From assembly GCA_015067675.1 (NCBI GenBank), contig SVMB01000025.1, positions 1 to 40,629 on the forward strand: DNA of 40,629 nucleotides, read 5' to 3'. Below, piece after piece: positions 1 to 9,266 of the stretch. The notes beneath the pieces were generated by a model. That model made no database searches, had not been told where the DNA came from, and saw only the letters and a program-made list of their open reading frames with translations. Position numbers and translations under genes: made by a program. This stretch comes from Oscillospiraceae bacterium. Lineage in GTDB: Bacteria > Bacillota > Clostridia > Oscillospirales > QAMX01. Position 1 is the stretch's first letter, and each line of letters starts with the position of its first letter.

Positions 1-3
1 GCC

Positions 4-40
4 CGTGAAGGCGCGATGCATCGGGAACAACGCCTTCACG
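4..40. other. Inverted repeat at the window edge
   Basis: Ten-base arms cgtgaaggcg (4-13) and cgccttcacg (31-40) pair perfectly around a 17-base loop. No T-run follows on either strand, so it may be a weak terminator of an upstream gene or part of a coding end that lies outside the window. Positions 1-70 otherwise show no gene. Confidence 0.3.
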
Positions 41-72
41 ATCGGGTCATGGGACTGCTGGCAAAATTAACC

Positions 73-101
73 TTTACATTTTCGGGAATCTGCGGTATAA
101 T
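73..101 (+). promoter_or_regulatory. Sigma-A promoter for the flavoprotein operon
   Basis: TTTACA (73-78) and TATAAT (96-101) are separated by 17 bases, a near-consensus vegetative promoter. Transcription would begin near 108 and give a leader of about 43 nt. Just before the start codon the leader has a short GC hairpin, gcggg (136-140) with cccgc (145-149). Confidence 0.7.
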
Positions 102-150
102 TTAATGAATACATATGCCAAAATGCGGATGAAAGGCGGGTGCTCCCGCA

Positions 151-1362
151 ATGAAAACCGAATTAGCAATTCTCGGAGGCGGTGCTGCCGGTCTCTTCGC
201 CGCGGTTCTGGCAGCCAGCAGCCTGCAGACCACCGTGCTGGAAGCCAATGCCCGCGTGGGCAAAAAGCTCCTCACCACCGGCAACGGCCGCTGCAATCTC
301 TCAAACCGGGGAGTTGCCCCTGAGCATTATCACAGCAATTCTCCCGAAAAGGATGCAAAACGTGTCATCCGCGGCGTTCTGGATGCCTTTCCCCGTGACT
401 ATACCGACGAAGTCTTTGCCTCGCTCGGTTTTTTGATGAAAGAGGACCCGGAGGGACGCATTTATCCCCGATCCGAGCAGGCGGCGGCGGTGCTTGATGC
501 CCTGCGCCTGACGGCGGAGGCAAAAGGCGTGCAGACCCTCTGCGATTGCACCGTGGAGAGTGTGCGCCGCACCCGGGATGTCTTTGTGATCGCGACGCCC
601 CAGGGGGAACTTACCTCCCGGGCGCTTCTCGTGACCGCCGGGGGCATGGCGTCCTCCTCCCACAATGCCTATGACCTGATGAAAGCCCTGGGTCACACCA
701 TCACGCCCAGATTTCCCGCTATCTGCCCGGTCAGAACGGCTCCCGAGGCTGTGCGTGCGCTGAAAGGGCAGCGTGTTCGCGCCGAAGTGCGGCTGCTGGC
801 AGACGGAGAAGTGAGGGCATCCACGGTGGGTGAGGTGCAGTTTACAGAATCCGGCCTTTCCGGCATCTGTGTGTTTGAGCTGTCCCGCTGGGTGGGTGAG
901 TTCAGAACCCGGGGGACTGTGATGGGCAAGCCCTGCAAGTCATTGGAGCTGTCCCTGGATTTCCTGCCGGACATGAGCGAAAAGGAAACTTATGCGCTGA
1001 TCGCGCGTCTTTATAGTATGGAGCTGGCGGAGGAGCTGATGCTCACGGGGGTTCTGCCCAAGCGTATTGCCGCGTGGGTGATGAAGGATGCAATGAGCCG
1101 CCGGGAAATCGCGGCGAGACTCAAAGGCAGCAGGTTTTCCCCCACGGGACTCTCCCCCTGGAATCAGGCGCAGGTGACGGCAGGAGGCGTGAGCCTGGCG
1201 GAGATCAATGCAGACGGCTCGTCACGCAGGGTTCCGGGACTGTTCTTTGCAGGCGAGGTCATGGACGTGGACGGTGACTGCGGCGGCTACAATCTGCAAT
1301 GGGCTTGGAGCTCCGCTGCGGCGGCTGTGAACGCGGTATTTGGATATTTGGAGAAAGTATGA
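151..1362 (+). CDS. NAD(P)/FAD-dependent oxidoreductase, HI0933/YhiN (BaiN-like) family
   Basis: A 403-aa flavoprotein. Residues 9-14 (GGGAAG) form the dinucleotide-binding Rossmann turn that holds FAD. The family signature TTGNGRCNLSN follows near residue 43. The C-terminus carries the GLFFAGEVMDVDGDCGGYN-type motif that closes over the flavin in HI0933-like proteins. Length is normal for the family. Cellular substrates are mostly unknown; some relatives reduce bile-acid intermediates, but nothing here supports that specific role. The start at 151 lies directly behind a small GC hairpin, with AAAGG at 132-136 as a weak ribosome site. Its TGA stop overlaps the next ATG by four bases (ATGA at 1359-1362), so the two flavoproteins are translationally coupled. 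Confidence 0.9.
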   Translation: MKTELAILGGGAAGLFAAVLAASSLQTTVLEANARVGKKLLTTGNGRCNLSNRGVAPEHYHSNSPEKDAKRVIRGVLDAFPRDYTDEVFASLGFLMKEDPEGRIYPRSEQAAAVLDALRLTAEAKGVQTLCDCTVESVRRTRDVFVIATPQGELTSRALLVTAGGMASSSHNAYDLMKALGHTITPRFPAICPVRTAPEAVRALKGQRVRAEVRLLADGEVRASTVGEVQFTESGLSGICVFELSRWVGEFRTRGTVMGKPCKSLELSLDFLPDMSEKETYALIARLYSMELAEELMLTGVLPKRIAAWVMKDAMSRREIAARLKGSRFSPTGLSPWNQAQVTAGGVSLAEINADGSSRRVPGLFFAGEVMDVDGDCGGYNLQWAWSSAAAAVNAVFGYLEKV

Positions 1363-2942
1363 TCGTTCGAATCACCAATCTCAAGCTCCCGCTTGACTAT
1401 ACGGAAGCATATCTGCGGGATGCCGTAGCCCGAAAGCTGGGCAAGCGTCCGGAGCGGATCCGGCTGCTGCGCCGGGCGGTGGATGCCCGCAGGAAGCAGA
1501 ACGTGCACTTCGTGGCGACGGTGGAGGCAAGCGTGGAGCTGCCCCGCAGGCAGAAACTGGCAGCCGACGTGCAGCCTGTTCCCGCAGCGCAGCCTGAGCC
1601 GCTGCGGCGGTATACGCTTTCTTCCCGCCCTGTGGTGGTGGGAGCCGGTCCTGCGGGATTGTTTGCGGCGCTGACGCTGGCGCATGCCGGGGTCAGGCCC
1701 ATTCTCATCGAGCGCGGAAGATGCGTCGAGCAGCGCGCACGGGATGTGCAGGCCTTCTGGGATTCCGGCGAGTTGGACGAAGTGTCCAACGTGCAGTTCG
1801 GCGAGGGCGGCGCAGGTACTTTCTCCGACGGCAAGCTTAACTCCGGCATCGGCGATCCCCGCGTGACGCAGGTGCTGCGCACCTTTGCCGGTCACGGTGC
1901 TCCTGAGGAGATTTTGTGGGACGCAAAGCCCCACATCGGCACGGACAAGCTCCCCGGCGTGGTCAAATCCATCCGCGAGGAGATCATTTCCCTTGGCGGC
2001 GAGGTCTTTTTTGAAACAAAACTGGTTGACATAACGGTTCGCGACGGCCGACTCATCGGCATCACGCTGGAGAATGCTGCCGGGAAGAGCCAACTGCCCG
2101 CGGAGCTTCTGATCCTCGCACCCGGTCACAGTGCCAGAGATTCCTTTTTTATGCTGGCGGAGCGCGGCCTTGCCATGGAACAAAAGCCCTTCTCAGTGGG
2201 TGGACGCATCGAGCATCCCCAGGTTATGATCGACCGGGCACAGTACGGCGACGCCGCAGGTCATCCTGCGCTGGGCGCTGCCGACTATAAGCTCAACGTG
2301 AAAACCTCCGCCGGGCGCGGGGTCTATACCTTCTGTATGTGCCCCGGCGGCACGGTGGTGGCAGCGGCTTCCGAATCAGGCGGCCTTGTGACCAACGGCA
2401 TGAGCGTACACGCCCGCGACGGAGAAAATGCCAATGCGGCGGTGCTGGTGGGTATCAACCCGTCGGATTTCGGCTCGTCGGATGTGCTGGCGGGTGTGGA
2501 GCTGCAGCGGCAGATTGAACGTGCAGCCTACCGGATGGGGGAGAAATATCACGCACCTGCCCAGCGGGTGGGGGATTTCCTGGACGGCAGGAAGAGCACT
2601 GCCTTCGGTGCGGTGCGCCCGACCTATCTGCCGGAGCCGATGCCCTCCGACATCTGCGGCTGTCTGCCGGGCTTTGTCACCGACGCCATGCGGGAGGGCC
2701 TTGCCCTCATGGATCAGCGGCTGCGCGGCTTTGCAAGCCCCGACGCCGTGCTCACGGCTCCCGAGACACGATCTTCCTCTCCCGTGCGCATCCTGCGCGG
2801 CGAGAATTTTGAAAGCATTTCCGCCCGGGGACTCTATCCCTGCGGCGAAGGAGCGGGATATGCCGGCGGCATCATGTCTGCGGCTGTGGACGGTGTGCGC
2901 TGCGCGGAAGCCATGCTTGAAACCTACGGAAAACCGGAATAA
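1359..2942 (+). CDS. FAD-dependent dehydrogenase (COG2509-like)
   Basis: A 527-aa protein starting at the ATG that overlaps the upstream stop. An earlier in-frame start at 1299 would lie inside the upstream gene and is not favoured. Residues 1-90 form a basic N-terminal domain typical of this family. Residues 95-100 (GAGPAG) begin the FAD-binding Rossmann fold, and the C-terminus has GLYPCGEGAGYAGGIMSAA, the usual flavin-contacting end. The family is widespread in Firmicutes and annotated as NAD(P)/FAD-dependent oxidoreductase; its physiological reaction is not established. Coupling to the BaiN-like gene and co-transcription from the promoter at 73-101 are inferred from spacing. Confidence 0.88.
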   Translation: MIVRITNLKLPLDYTEAYLRDAVARKLGKRPERIRLLRRAVDARRKQNVHFVATVEASVELPRRQKLAADVQPVPAAQPEPLRRYTLSSRPVVVGAGPAGLFAALTLAHAGVRPILIERGRCVEQRARDVQAFWDSGELDEVSNVQFGEGGAGTFSDGKLNSGIGDPRVTQVLRTFAGHGAPEEILWDAKPHIGTDKLPGVVKSIREEIISLGGEVFFETKLVDITVRDGRLIGITLENAAGKSQLPAELLILAPGHSARDSFFMLAERGLAMEQKPFSVGGRIEHPQVMIDRAQYGDAAGHPALGAADYKLNVKTSAGRGVYTFCMCPGGTVVAAASESGGLVTNGMSVHARDGENANAAVLVGINPSDFGSSDVLAGVELQRQIERAAYRMGEKYHAPAQRVGDFLDGRKSTAFGAVRPTYLPEPMPSDICGCLPGFVTDAMREGLALMDQRLRGFASPDAVLTAPETRSSSPVRILRGENFESISARGLYPCGEGAGYAGGIMSAAVDGVRCAEAMLETYGKPE

Positions 2943-2975
2943 TCGACTGTTTACTGCATTTTCTGATACCATACG

Positions 2976-3638
2976 ATGAAACGAAAAGCTCTGAAAATAA
3001 CCCTGATCACGCTGGCGGCGGTACTGTTCATCACCGCTGCCGCCGGTGTGCTGTATTTCTGCCGGGGCGGCGGCAGCGCAGTCTACTTGAGCCCCTCGGC
3101 GCAGGATCACAATCTCTACGCCGGGATGGAACTTTCCGAACGGCAGAGCATGAATAACCTCACCGACGCGCTGGAAGCCGGACTTTCAGACCTCTGTACC
3201 GTCCACGCAGCCAACCGCACCGGCACGCTGGATGACTATATTGCGGAATCAAACGCCCTTGAGGACTTGGTTCACATCGCCCTGCACTCCAATGCCACCG
3301 GCATGGAGGACAGTACCGTGCGCGGCTGCGAAATCTACGTGCGGCCCTTTGACTGGGAGAGCCGGAGGCTGGCGGAGTGCATCTATGAAAAGCTCTCCGC
3401 TCTCACGCCGGATCGTGATCGCGGCATCAAGACGACCACATCCTTAAAAGAGCTCAATACCGTGCATCACACGGCCATTCTCATTGAAGTGGATTTCCAC
3501 GATAACGAAGAGGGCGCAATCTGGATCACCGGGCACTATCCCGAGATTGCCGCAGCCATTGCAGACGGCTTTCATGACTATCTGAACGGCGAGCAGCGCA
3601 TGGAGAGCCTGAAAGCGGCGCTGCACAGCCTGCTGTAG
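2976..3638 (+). CDS. Membrane-anchored N-acetylmuramoyl-L-alanine amidase (Amidase_3 variant)
   Basis: A 220-aa protein with an uncleaved signal anchor at about residues 7-29, so the catalytic domain would face the outside. Residues 37-45 read VYLSPSAQD in place of the usual LDPGHGG first zinc motif, a variant I associate with clostridial members. HSN (104-106) matches the second zinc-ligand motif and E171 in EVDFHDN matches the catalytic glutamate region. It would cleave the amide between muramic acid and L-alanine in peptidoglycan, with sporulation or wall remodelling possible. No clear Shine-Dalgarno precedes the ATG. The 33-nt gap from the flavoprotein gene suggests the same operon. Confidence 0.75.
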   Translation: MKRKALKITLITLAAVLFITAAAGVLYFCRGGGSAVYLSPSAQDHNLYAGMELSERQSMNNLTDALEAGLSDLCTVHAANRTGTLDDYIAESNALEDLVHIALHSNATGMEDSTVRGCEIYVRPFDWESRRLAECIYEKLSALTPDRDRGIKTTTSLKELNTVHHTAILIEVDFHDNEEGAIWITGHYPEIAAAIADGFHDYLNGEQRMESLKAALHSLL

Positions 3639-3667
3639 AGTAAAAAACGGTAAATTCCGGAAAATGC

Positions 3668-3684
3668 ACCGTTATTTGAACGGT
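3668..3684 (+). terminator. Weak hairpin after the amidase gene
   Basis: ACCGTT (3668-3673) pairs with AACGGT (3679-3684) around a five-base loop, followed by taaatc rather than a good T-run. It may end the flavoprotein/amidase operon, but it is a poor intrinsic terminator. Confidence 0.35.
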
Positions 3685-3756
3685 TAAATCAAGGCATGCT
3701 GACAAACAATACCTGAGCAACTCATCATTACGGTAAAAGACGGGAGTGTTCAGGCT

Positions 3757-6081
3757 TTGAAGGCTGTCATATTGGCGGGCGGCGAAGGAAATCGCCTGCG
3801 TCCGCTCACCTGCGAGACACCAAAACCCATGACACGGCTGCTGGACCGGCCGATACTGGAATACGTGCTGGCGGCGCTGCGCACAGCGGGCATCCATGAA
3901 GCGGTGCTGACGCTGGGCTACCGGCCGCAGGAGATCGAAGCGTATATCGGCGACGGCTCGGCATTTGAGATGAAGCTTATCTGTCGGCGCGAACAGTCCC
4001 CCAGGGGAACTGCCGGAAGCGTGGCGGACTGCGCCGATTTACTGGGAGACGAGGACTTTCTGGTCATCAGCGGCGACTGTGTCTGTGACCTTGACCTGCG
4101 CCGCGCCATCGATTTTCACCGGCAGCATGATGCCGACGCGACGATTGTGCTGACCGGCCACAGTGCCCCCACCGAATACGGTCTTGTACTGGCCGACGCC
4201 GATGGGCGCGTACGGGGCTTTGTGGAGAAGCCATCCTGGGGACAGGTTGTGACCGACCGGGTCAGTACCGGCATTTATGTACTCAGTCCCCGTGTTTTTT
4301 CAAACATTCCGCAGGATAAGCCCTGCGATTTTGCCCGGGATGTGTTTCCGCTTCTGTTGGAGACAGGGAGTCTCTATGCCGTCACACCGGAGGGATATTG
4401 GTGTGATGTGGGAGATTGCGACGCATTTCTCGGTTGTGCATTTGATATACTGGACGCAAAGCCCGACTGGGCAAGCCTGGGACTGGAACGGGCGGATGTC
4501 CGGGCAGGCAGCGCAAGCTTTCCCGGCGTCACGATCCATGATCCCTGCTACGTGGGGGAAAACGTGCGGCTCATGCCGGGCGCGGTGATCGGCCCCTATG
4601 CTGTCATCGGGGAAGGCAGCGTCATTGCATCCACCGCGCAGGTGCGGCACAGTATCGTGCAGGGCGCTGTGGTGGGCGAAGGTGCGGACATTCACGGATC
4701 GATTCTTTGTCCGGATGTGCACATAGGACGCCGCTGTACGCTGGAAGAGGCCAGTGTACTCGGTCGGGGTGTGCGTTTGGGGGAGGACTGCACGGTACGA
4801 TGCGGGGTGCGGATCTGGCCGGATGCGATCATTGCCCCGGGACAACAGGTGACGGAAAGCCTTCATCAGGCAAGCCGTCCGGCTTTGCTGCGCTTTGATG
4901 AACAGGGACGGCTGCAGGCGGCGGTGAACGATCAGTTTACGGTGGCGGAGGCATGCCTTCTGGGCAGTGCCGCAGCCGGGATGGCTGTGCGCGGCTGCAT
5001 TGCACTGGGTACCGACGGTTCACCGGAGGCCGAGGCGATGGCTGCAGCCTGCGAGGCCGGGATTCTGACCCGGGGAACGCAGGTGGCGCGTCATGACGCG
5101 CCGATTGCGTCGGCTGCTGCGTGGCTGGCGGAGTCGCTGCATGCATCGCTGGGGATTTTCTTCTCCCGTGCGCCGGGACAAACCCTTGGCATTACAGTCA
5201 CCGACAGTCTGGGACTGCCGCTTGCCGTGTCAAAACGCCGTGAGCTGGAAGGAACACTGCGCCGCCGGGATACGATCAGCGTGCCGGAGGGCTTCTTCGG
5301 GCGCCGTGAGAGCATGACCGGTACCGTGGGGCTCTATGCCGGTGCGGCGGTGGGAGCATATGCGGCGCTGCCCTGCCTGCCCGGAGACTTTCACATCTGG
5401 GTACCCGGAGAAGGGGAGGCATCTTCCCTTTTACTGCGGGAAATTCTCGGCAGGATGGGCGCGGACGTGGAACCGGGAGCGTTTCTGATCTGGGAACCCT
5501 CGGCTGACGGCATGAGTCTTGCGGCGGTGGATGAAAACGGTGTGTTCCGGGATGATGCCCAGACCCTGGGCGCGGCATTGCTGGAAGCCTGTACGCTCAG
5601 GCGTACGCTGTATCTGCCGGGGCCGGTATCGCCGCGGCTGCAAAAGCTGCTGATGGAGCGCGGCTGTGAGCTGCGCCAGGCTGTGACGCCGCGGGAACGC
5701 CGGGAGGCCGCCCGTGAGCGGTATCTCTGGGACGGCGTGATGCGGGCAGCATTCCTGAGCCGTCGGATTGCCGAAAAAAAGACGACGCTTGTGGCACTGT
5801 GCGCTGCCTTGCCCCAATTTGCAGCCTACAGCCGGGAAGTGCCGGTGAAGGGCTCGCGGGCAGCGCTGATGCGCAGGCTGGGGGAGAGCATGGCAGCCGA
5901 AACGGGGCTATTGTTCCCGGGGTCTGACGGGCTGCGTCTGGAACGCCCCGGGGGATCTGTGCGCGTGCAGCCGTCTGCACAGGCAAGAGCCCTGCGCATC
6001 ACCGCAGAGGCTGAGAGCATCGAGCTTGCCTCCGAGCTCTGCGATCTGATGGAAGCGCGTACCCTCAGACTGGACGGGTAA
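3757..6081 (+). CDS. Sugar-nucleotide pyrophosphorylase with degenerate phosphomannomutase-like half
   Basis: A 774-aa two-part protein starting at TTG; gggag sits about ten bases upstream. Residues 1-230 are a nucleotidyltransferase domain with GGEGNRLRPLT at residues 8-18 and a later EKP motif, as in mannose-1-phosphate guanylyltransferases. Residues 250-360 show left-handed beta-helix hexapeptide periodicity. Residues 375-774 align in order with phosphomannomutase/phosphoglucomutase domains, but the phosphoserine loop (normally TASHNP) and the DxDGD metal loop are not visible: the equivalent stretches read FFSRAPGQTLGI and WEPSADGMSL. The first half is probably an active NDP-sugar synthase for cell-surface glycans; the second half may be structural or regulatory. 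It stands alone between two transcription units. Confidence 0.82.
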   Translation: MKAVILAGGEGNRLRPLTCETPKPMTRLLDRPILEYVLAALRTAGIHEAVLTLGYRPQEIEAYIGDGSAFEMKLICRREQSPRGTAGSVADCADLLGDEDFLVISGDCVCDLDLRRAIDFHRQHDADATIVLTGHSAPTEYGLVLADADGRVRGFVEKPSWGQVVTDRVSTGIYVLSPRVFSNIPQDKPCDFARDVFPLLLETGSLYAVTPEGYWCDVGDCDAFLGCAFDILDAKPDWASLGLERADVRAGSASFPGVTIHDPCYVGENVRLMPGAVIGPYAVIGEGSVIASTAQVRHSIVQGAVVGEGADIHGSILCPDVHIGRRCTLEEASVLGRGVRLGEDCTVRCGVRIWPDAIIAPGQQVTESLHQASRPALLRFDEQGRLQAAVNDQFTVAEACLLGSAAAGMAVRGCIALGTDGSPEAEAMAAACEAGILTRGTQVARHDAPIASAAAWLAESLHASLGIFFSRAPGQTLGITVTDSLGLPLAVSKRRELEGTLRRRDTISVPEGFFGRRESMTGTVGLYAGAAVGAYAALPCLPGDFHIWVPGEGEASSLLLREILGRMGADVEPGAFLIWEPSADGMSLAAVDENGVFRDDAQTLGAALLEACTLRRTLYLPGPVSPRLQKLLMERGCELRQAVTPRERREAARERYLWDGVMRAAFLSRRIAEKKTTLVALCAALPQFAAYSREVPVKGSRAALMRRLGESMAAETGLLFPGSDGLRLERPGGSVRVQPSAQARALRITAEAESIELASELCDLMEARTLRLDG

Positions 6082-6088
6082 AGAAAAA

Positions 6089-6105
6089 GGCGGGATTTTC
6101 CCGCC
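6089..6105. terminator. GC hairpin downstream of the pyrophosphorylase gene
   Basis: GGCGGGA (6089-6095) pairs with TCCCGCC (6099-6105). The A-run before it gives a U-run only on the minus strand, so orientation is uncertain. A second short stem, GCGGT (6123-6127) with ACCGC (6133-6137) followed by TTTT, would terminate plus-strand transcripts or sit in the RNase J leader. Confidence 0.45.
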
Positions 6106-6173
6106 GTACATAGGACTATTATGCGGTTATTGACCGCTTTTGAAAAGTAAAAATCAATCGAAAGGAAATTTTC

Positions 6174-7841
6174 ATGGCAGAAAAACTGGACAAACTCAAA
6201 ATCATACCTCTTGGCGGTCTCGGCGAGATCGGCAAGAATATCACCGTACTTGAATACGAAAACGACATTCTGGTTGTGGACTGCGGCATCGGCTTCCCGG
6301 ATGAGGATATGCTGGGCGTCGATCTGGTCATCCCTGACATCAGCTACCTGGAAAAGAATAAGGACAAGGTACGCGGCATCGTCATCACTCACGGTCACGA
6401 GGATCATCTGGGCGCGATCCCGTACTTCCTGCGTCAGATCAACGTCCCGGTCTACGGTACCACGATGACGCTGGGTATTCTCGGCACCAAGCTTGCCGAG
6501 CACGGGCTGCTGACCACCACCGAGATGATCACGGTCGCCGCAGGCGACTACTTCGAGCTGGGCTGCTTTGGCATCGAGCCCATCCGTACCAATCACTCCA
6601 TTCCCGACTCCTGCGCACTGGCGATCTCCACGCCGCTGGGCAATGTCATCATCACCGGCGACTTCAAGATCGACGCCACCCCTGTGGCGGGTGAGATGAT
6701 CGACCTGACCCGCTTCGGTGAGCTGGGCGAGGAAGGCGTGCTGCTGCTCATCTCCGATTCCACCAACGTCGAGCGTCCGGGCTTTTCCATGTCCGAGCGC
6801 AGCGTGGGTGAGGCGCTGGAAGCCCAGTTCAAGGGCTGCGATCAGCGCATCATCATCGGTTCCTTTGCCTCCAACGTCCACCGTATCCAGCAGATCATGG
6901 ATATCGCGGCCAAATACGGCCGAAAAGTAGCCGTTTCCGGCCGCAGCATGGAAAATATTGTTCAGGTCGCCAGCACTCTGGGCTATCTGGACATTCCGGA
7001 CAAGGTGCTCATCGAGCTCTCCGCTCTGGGACGCTATCCCAAGAACAAAGTATGCGTCATCACCACCGGCAGCCAGGGAGAGGCCATGTCCGCGCTCTAC
7101 CGTATCGCCTTCGCCGGACATAAGCAGATTGAAATCGGCCCGGAGGACAAGGTGGTTCTGGCCGCGTCCACCATTCCCGGCAATGAAAAGAGCGTTTACC
7201 GCATGGTCAACGAGCTGATTCACCGGGGCGCCGACGTGGTTTACGAAAAGATGGCGGGTGTACACGCCTCCGGTCACGGCAATCAGGAAGAACTCAAGAT
7301 CATGCTGTCTCTGACTAAGCCCCGCTACTTCATGCCCGGTCACGGCGAGTATCGTCACCTGAAAGCCCATGCCGAGCTTGCAAAGTCCATGGGTATGGAT
7401 CCTAATGACATCTTCATCGGCGAAAACGGCCGGACGCTGGAGATCACGAAGAAGGGCGCGAAGCTCTCGCAGGTAGTACCGGCGGGCAAGGTATTCGTGG
7501 ACGGCCTCGGTGTCGGCGATGTTGGAAACGTGGTGCTGCGCGACCGCAAGCATCTGTCCCAGGACGGTCTGGTGGTGCTGGTGCTGACCCTGTCCAGCGA
7601 TGACGGTACGCTGATTGCGGGCCCCGACATCATCTCCCGCGGCTTTATCTACGTGCGCGAGTCGGATGACCTGATGGACGAGCTGAAAATCGTGGTGCTG
7701 GACATCATCGACCGCTGCCAGTCGGATCGTGTGACCGACTGGGCGACCATCAAGAGCATGATCAAGTCGGAGCTTTCCAATTATCTCTACCAGAAAACCA
7801 AGCGCAATCCGATGATTCTGCCGGTCATCACCGAGATTTAA
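6174..7841 (+). CDS. rnj: Ribonuclease J
   Basis: A 555-aa metallo-beta-lactamase/beta-CASP nuclease, the normal length for RNase J1/J2. The N-terminus has IIPLGGLGEIGKN, the family signature, and H73-G-H75-E-D77-H78 is the zinc-binding HxHxDH motif. The beta-CASP region follows (GNEKSVYRMVNELI), then GVHASGHGNQEE and MPGHGEYRHL with the last metal histidines. RNase J combines 5' exonuclease and endonuclease activity and drives mRNA turnover and rRNA maturation in Firmicutes. AAAGGAAA upstream of the ATG serves as ribosome site. Only one copy is visible, and J1 cannot be separated from J2 by eye. Confidence 0.95.
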   Translation: MAEKLDKLKIIPLGGLGEIGKNITVLEYENDILVVDCGIGFPDEDMLGVDLVIPDISYLEKNKDKVRGIVITHGHEDHLGAIPYFLRQINVPVYGTTMTLGILGTKLAEHGLLTTTEMITVAAGDYFELGCFGIEPIRTNHSIPDSCALAISTPLGNVIITGDFKIDATPVAGEMIDLTRFGELGEEGVLLLISDSTNVERPGFSMSERSVGEALEAQFKGCDQRIIIGSFASNVHRIQQIMDIAAKYGRKVAVSGRSMENIVQVASTLGYLDIPDKVLIELSALGRYPKNKVCVITTGSQGEAMSALYRIAFAGHKQIEIGPEDKVVLAASTIPGNEKSVYRMVNELIHRGADVVYEKMAGVHASGHGNQEELKIMLSLTKPRYFMPGHGEYRHLKAHAELAKSMGMDPNDIFIGENGRTLEITKKGAKLSQVVPAGKVFVDGLGVGDVGNVVLRDRKHLSQDGLVVLVLTLSSDDGTLIAGPDIISRGFIYVRESDDLMDELKIVVLDIIDRCQSDRVTDWATIKSMIKSELSNYLYQKTKRNPMILPVITEI

Positions 7842-7916
7842 AGGTTTATCATCCGCTTCCGGCGGGGCCGATTATTCTCACACAGGCATTTTCAATGATA
7901 TAAAGGAGGTCTCCCC

Positions 7917-9203
7917 ATGCGTATCATGAAGGCGGATATCGAATTCCGCGAGGAACCCATCCGGGCAGCCTTTGCCTTCAAGGGCAAGTACAACGCAAAG
8001 CCCATGTGGAACATCGCCGTTAAGCTGGAATCCGACTCAGGCGCGGTTGCCTACGGCGTGGCCAATCAGGGCATCCTCTGGTCCGACGCTGCGGTGGCAA
8101 ACAGCCATACCAACTCCGGCGGCAATATGCTGATGTATCTGATCTCCGAATACGCCTGCAAACGCTGCATCGGCGTGGAGTTTGAGACCCCCGACGAGCT
8201 GCTGCGGGAGATGCTCGGTGACGTCTACGCTTACGCCAAAGCCGTGACCGGGCTTCCGAAGCTCCGCGAGACCTTCGCGCTGGGCGGGCTTGTGGCCTTT
8301 GATACCGCAGCATGGCTGTTGTATGCCAAAGAAAAGGGCATCACCAACTTCGACGGGCTGATCCCCGAGCGGGCGCGTCCCGCGCTCTCGGCGCGGCATG
8401 AAAAGATTGCCGCCATTCCGCTGATTACTTACTCTGCCTCCATGGATGATATCCTGCGCGAGGTGGACGGCGGCTGCTTCTTCCTCAAGATCAAGATCGG
8501 CTCCGACCCCGAGCATGACGGCGACTACGATAAGATGCTTGCGTGGGATAAGCAGCGCCTGACGGATATCCATAACGCTCTGCGGGAGCGTCCTTGCGCC
8601 TGGTCCGAGAATGGCCATATCCCGTATTACCTCGATGCCAACGGACGGTACGACTCAAAGGATCGACTGCTGCGGCTGCTGGATCATGCGGATCATATCG
8701 GGGCGCTTGAGCGCATTGCCATCATGGAGGAGCCCTTCCCCGAGGATGCCGGAATCGATGTGTCCGATCTGCCGGTGCGTCTGGCGGCGGATGAGAGCGC
8801 GCACTCCGATCGTGACGTGGAGAAGCGCATTTCCATGGGCTACCGTGCCATCGCTCTCAAGCCCATTGCCAAGACCATGAGCATGAGCTTTGATATGCTG
8901 TCGGTATGTGCCCGTGAAGGCGTGCCTGCATTCTGTGCAGACCTGACGGTGCCGCCGGTGCAGGTGGATCTCAACAAGAACTTCGCCGCCCGCATCCCGG
9001 CGATCCCTGGACTGAAGGTGGGACTGCTGGAATCCAACGGACATCAGTATTACACCAACTGGGCGGATATGATGCGCCAGCTTCCCATCCCCGACGGCGC
9101 CTGGGTGGAGGCGCATGATGGCCTGTATACGCTGGATGAGCGCTTCTACCGTGAATCCGGCGGCATTTTCCTGCCCTCCGAGCGCTATACGGAAATGTTT
9201 TGA
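7917..9203 (+). CDS. Enolase-superfamily (mandelate racemase/muconate lactonizing-like) enzyme
   Basis: A 428-aa protein starting at the ATG six bases after a strong AAAGGAGGT site (7902-7910). Motifs appear in the superfamily order: KIK (191-193) as possible general base, D240-x-N242 and E271-E272-P as metal ligands, D292-E293 as the third ligand region, and K315 on the opposite face. Such enzymes abstract a proton alpha to a carboxylate and racemize, dehydrate or cycloisomerize acid sugars and related compounds. The substrate is not recognisable. Nearby genes for a beta-helix carbohydrate protein, a TIM-barrel isomerase and a Gfo/Idh/MocA dehydrogenase make sugar-acid metabolism plausible. 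It is transcribed towards the beta-helix gene and ends at a shared terminator. Confidence 0.82.
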   Translation: MRIMKADIEFREEPIRAAFAFKGKYNAKPMWNIAVKLESDSGAVAYGVANQGILWSDAAVANSHTNSGGNMLMYLISEYACKRCIGVEFETPDELLREMLGDVYAYAKAVTGLPKLRETFALGGLVAFDTAAWLLYAKEKGITNFDGLIPERARPALSARHEKIAAIPLITYSASMDDILREVDGGCFFLKIKIGSDPEHDGDYDKMLAWDKQRLTDIHNALRERPCAWSENGHIPYYLDANGRYDSKDRLLRLLDHADHIGALERIAIMEEPFPEDAGIDVSDLPVRLAADESAHSDRDVEKRISMGYRAIALKPIAKTMSMSFDMLSVCAREGVPAFCADLTVPPVQVDLNKNFAARIPAIPGLKVGLLESNGHQYYTNWADMMRQLPIPDGAWVEAHDGLYTLDERFYRESGGIFLPSERYTEMF

Positions 9204-9218
9204 GGCTTAAAAGGAATA

Positions 9219-9249
9219 ATCGGCCGGTTTCATGATGAAACCGGCCGAT
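9219..9249. terminator. Bidirectional terminator between convergent genes
   Basis: Arms atcggccggtttcat (9219-9233) and atgaaaccggccgat (9235-9249) form a perfect inverted repeat lying between the converging enolase-like gene and the minus-strand beta-helix gene. Confidence 0.75.
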
Positions 9250-9266
9250 TTGCTGTTTGCGCTGGT

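Noticed and set aside
5826..7553. 575-codon open frame opposite RNase J
   Set aside because: Antisense shadow of RNase J, whose motifs are all in the plus-strand frame.
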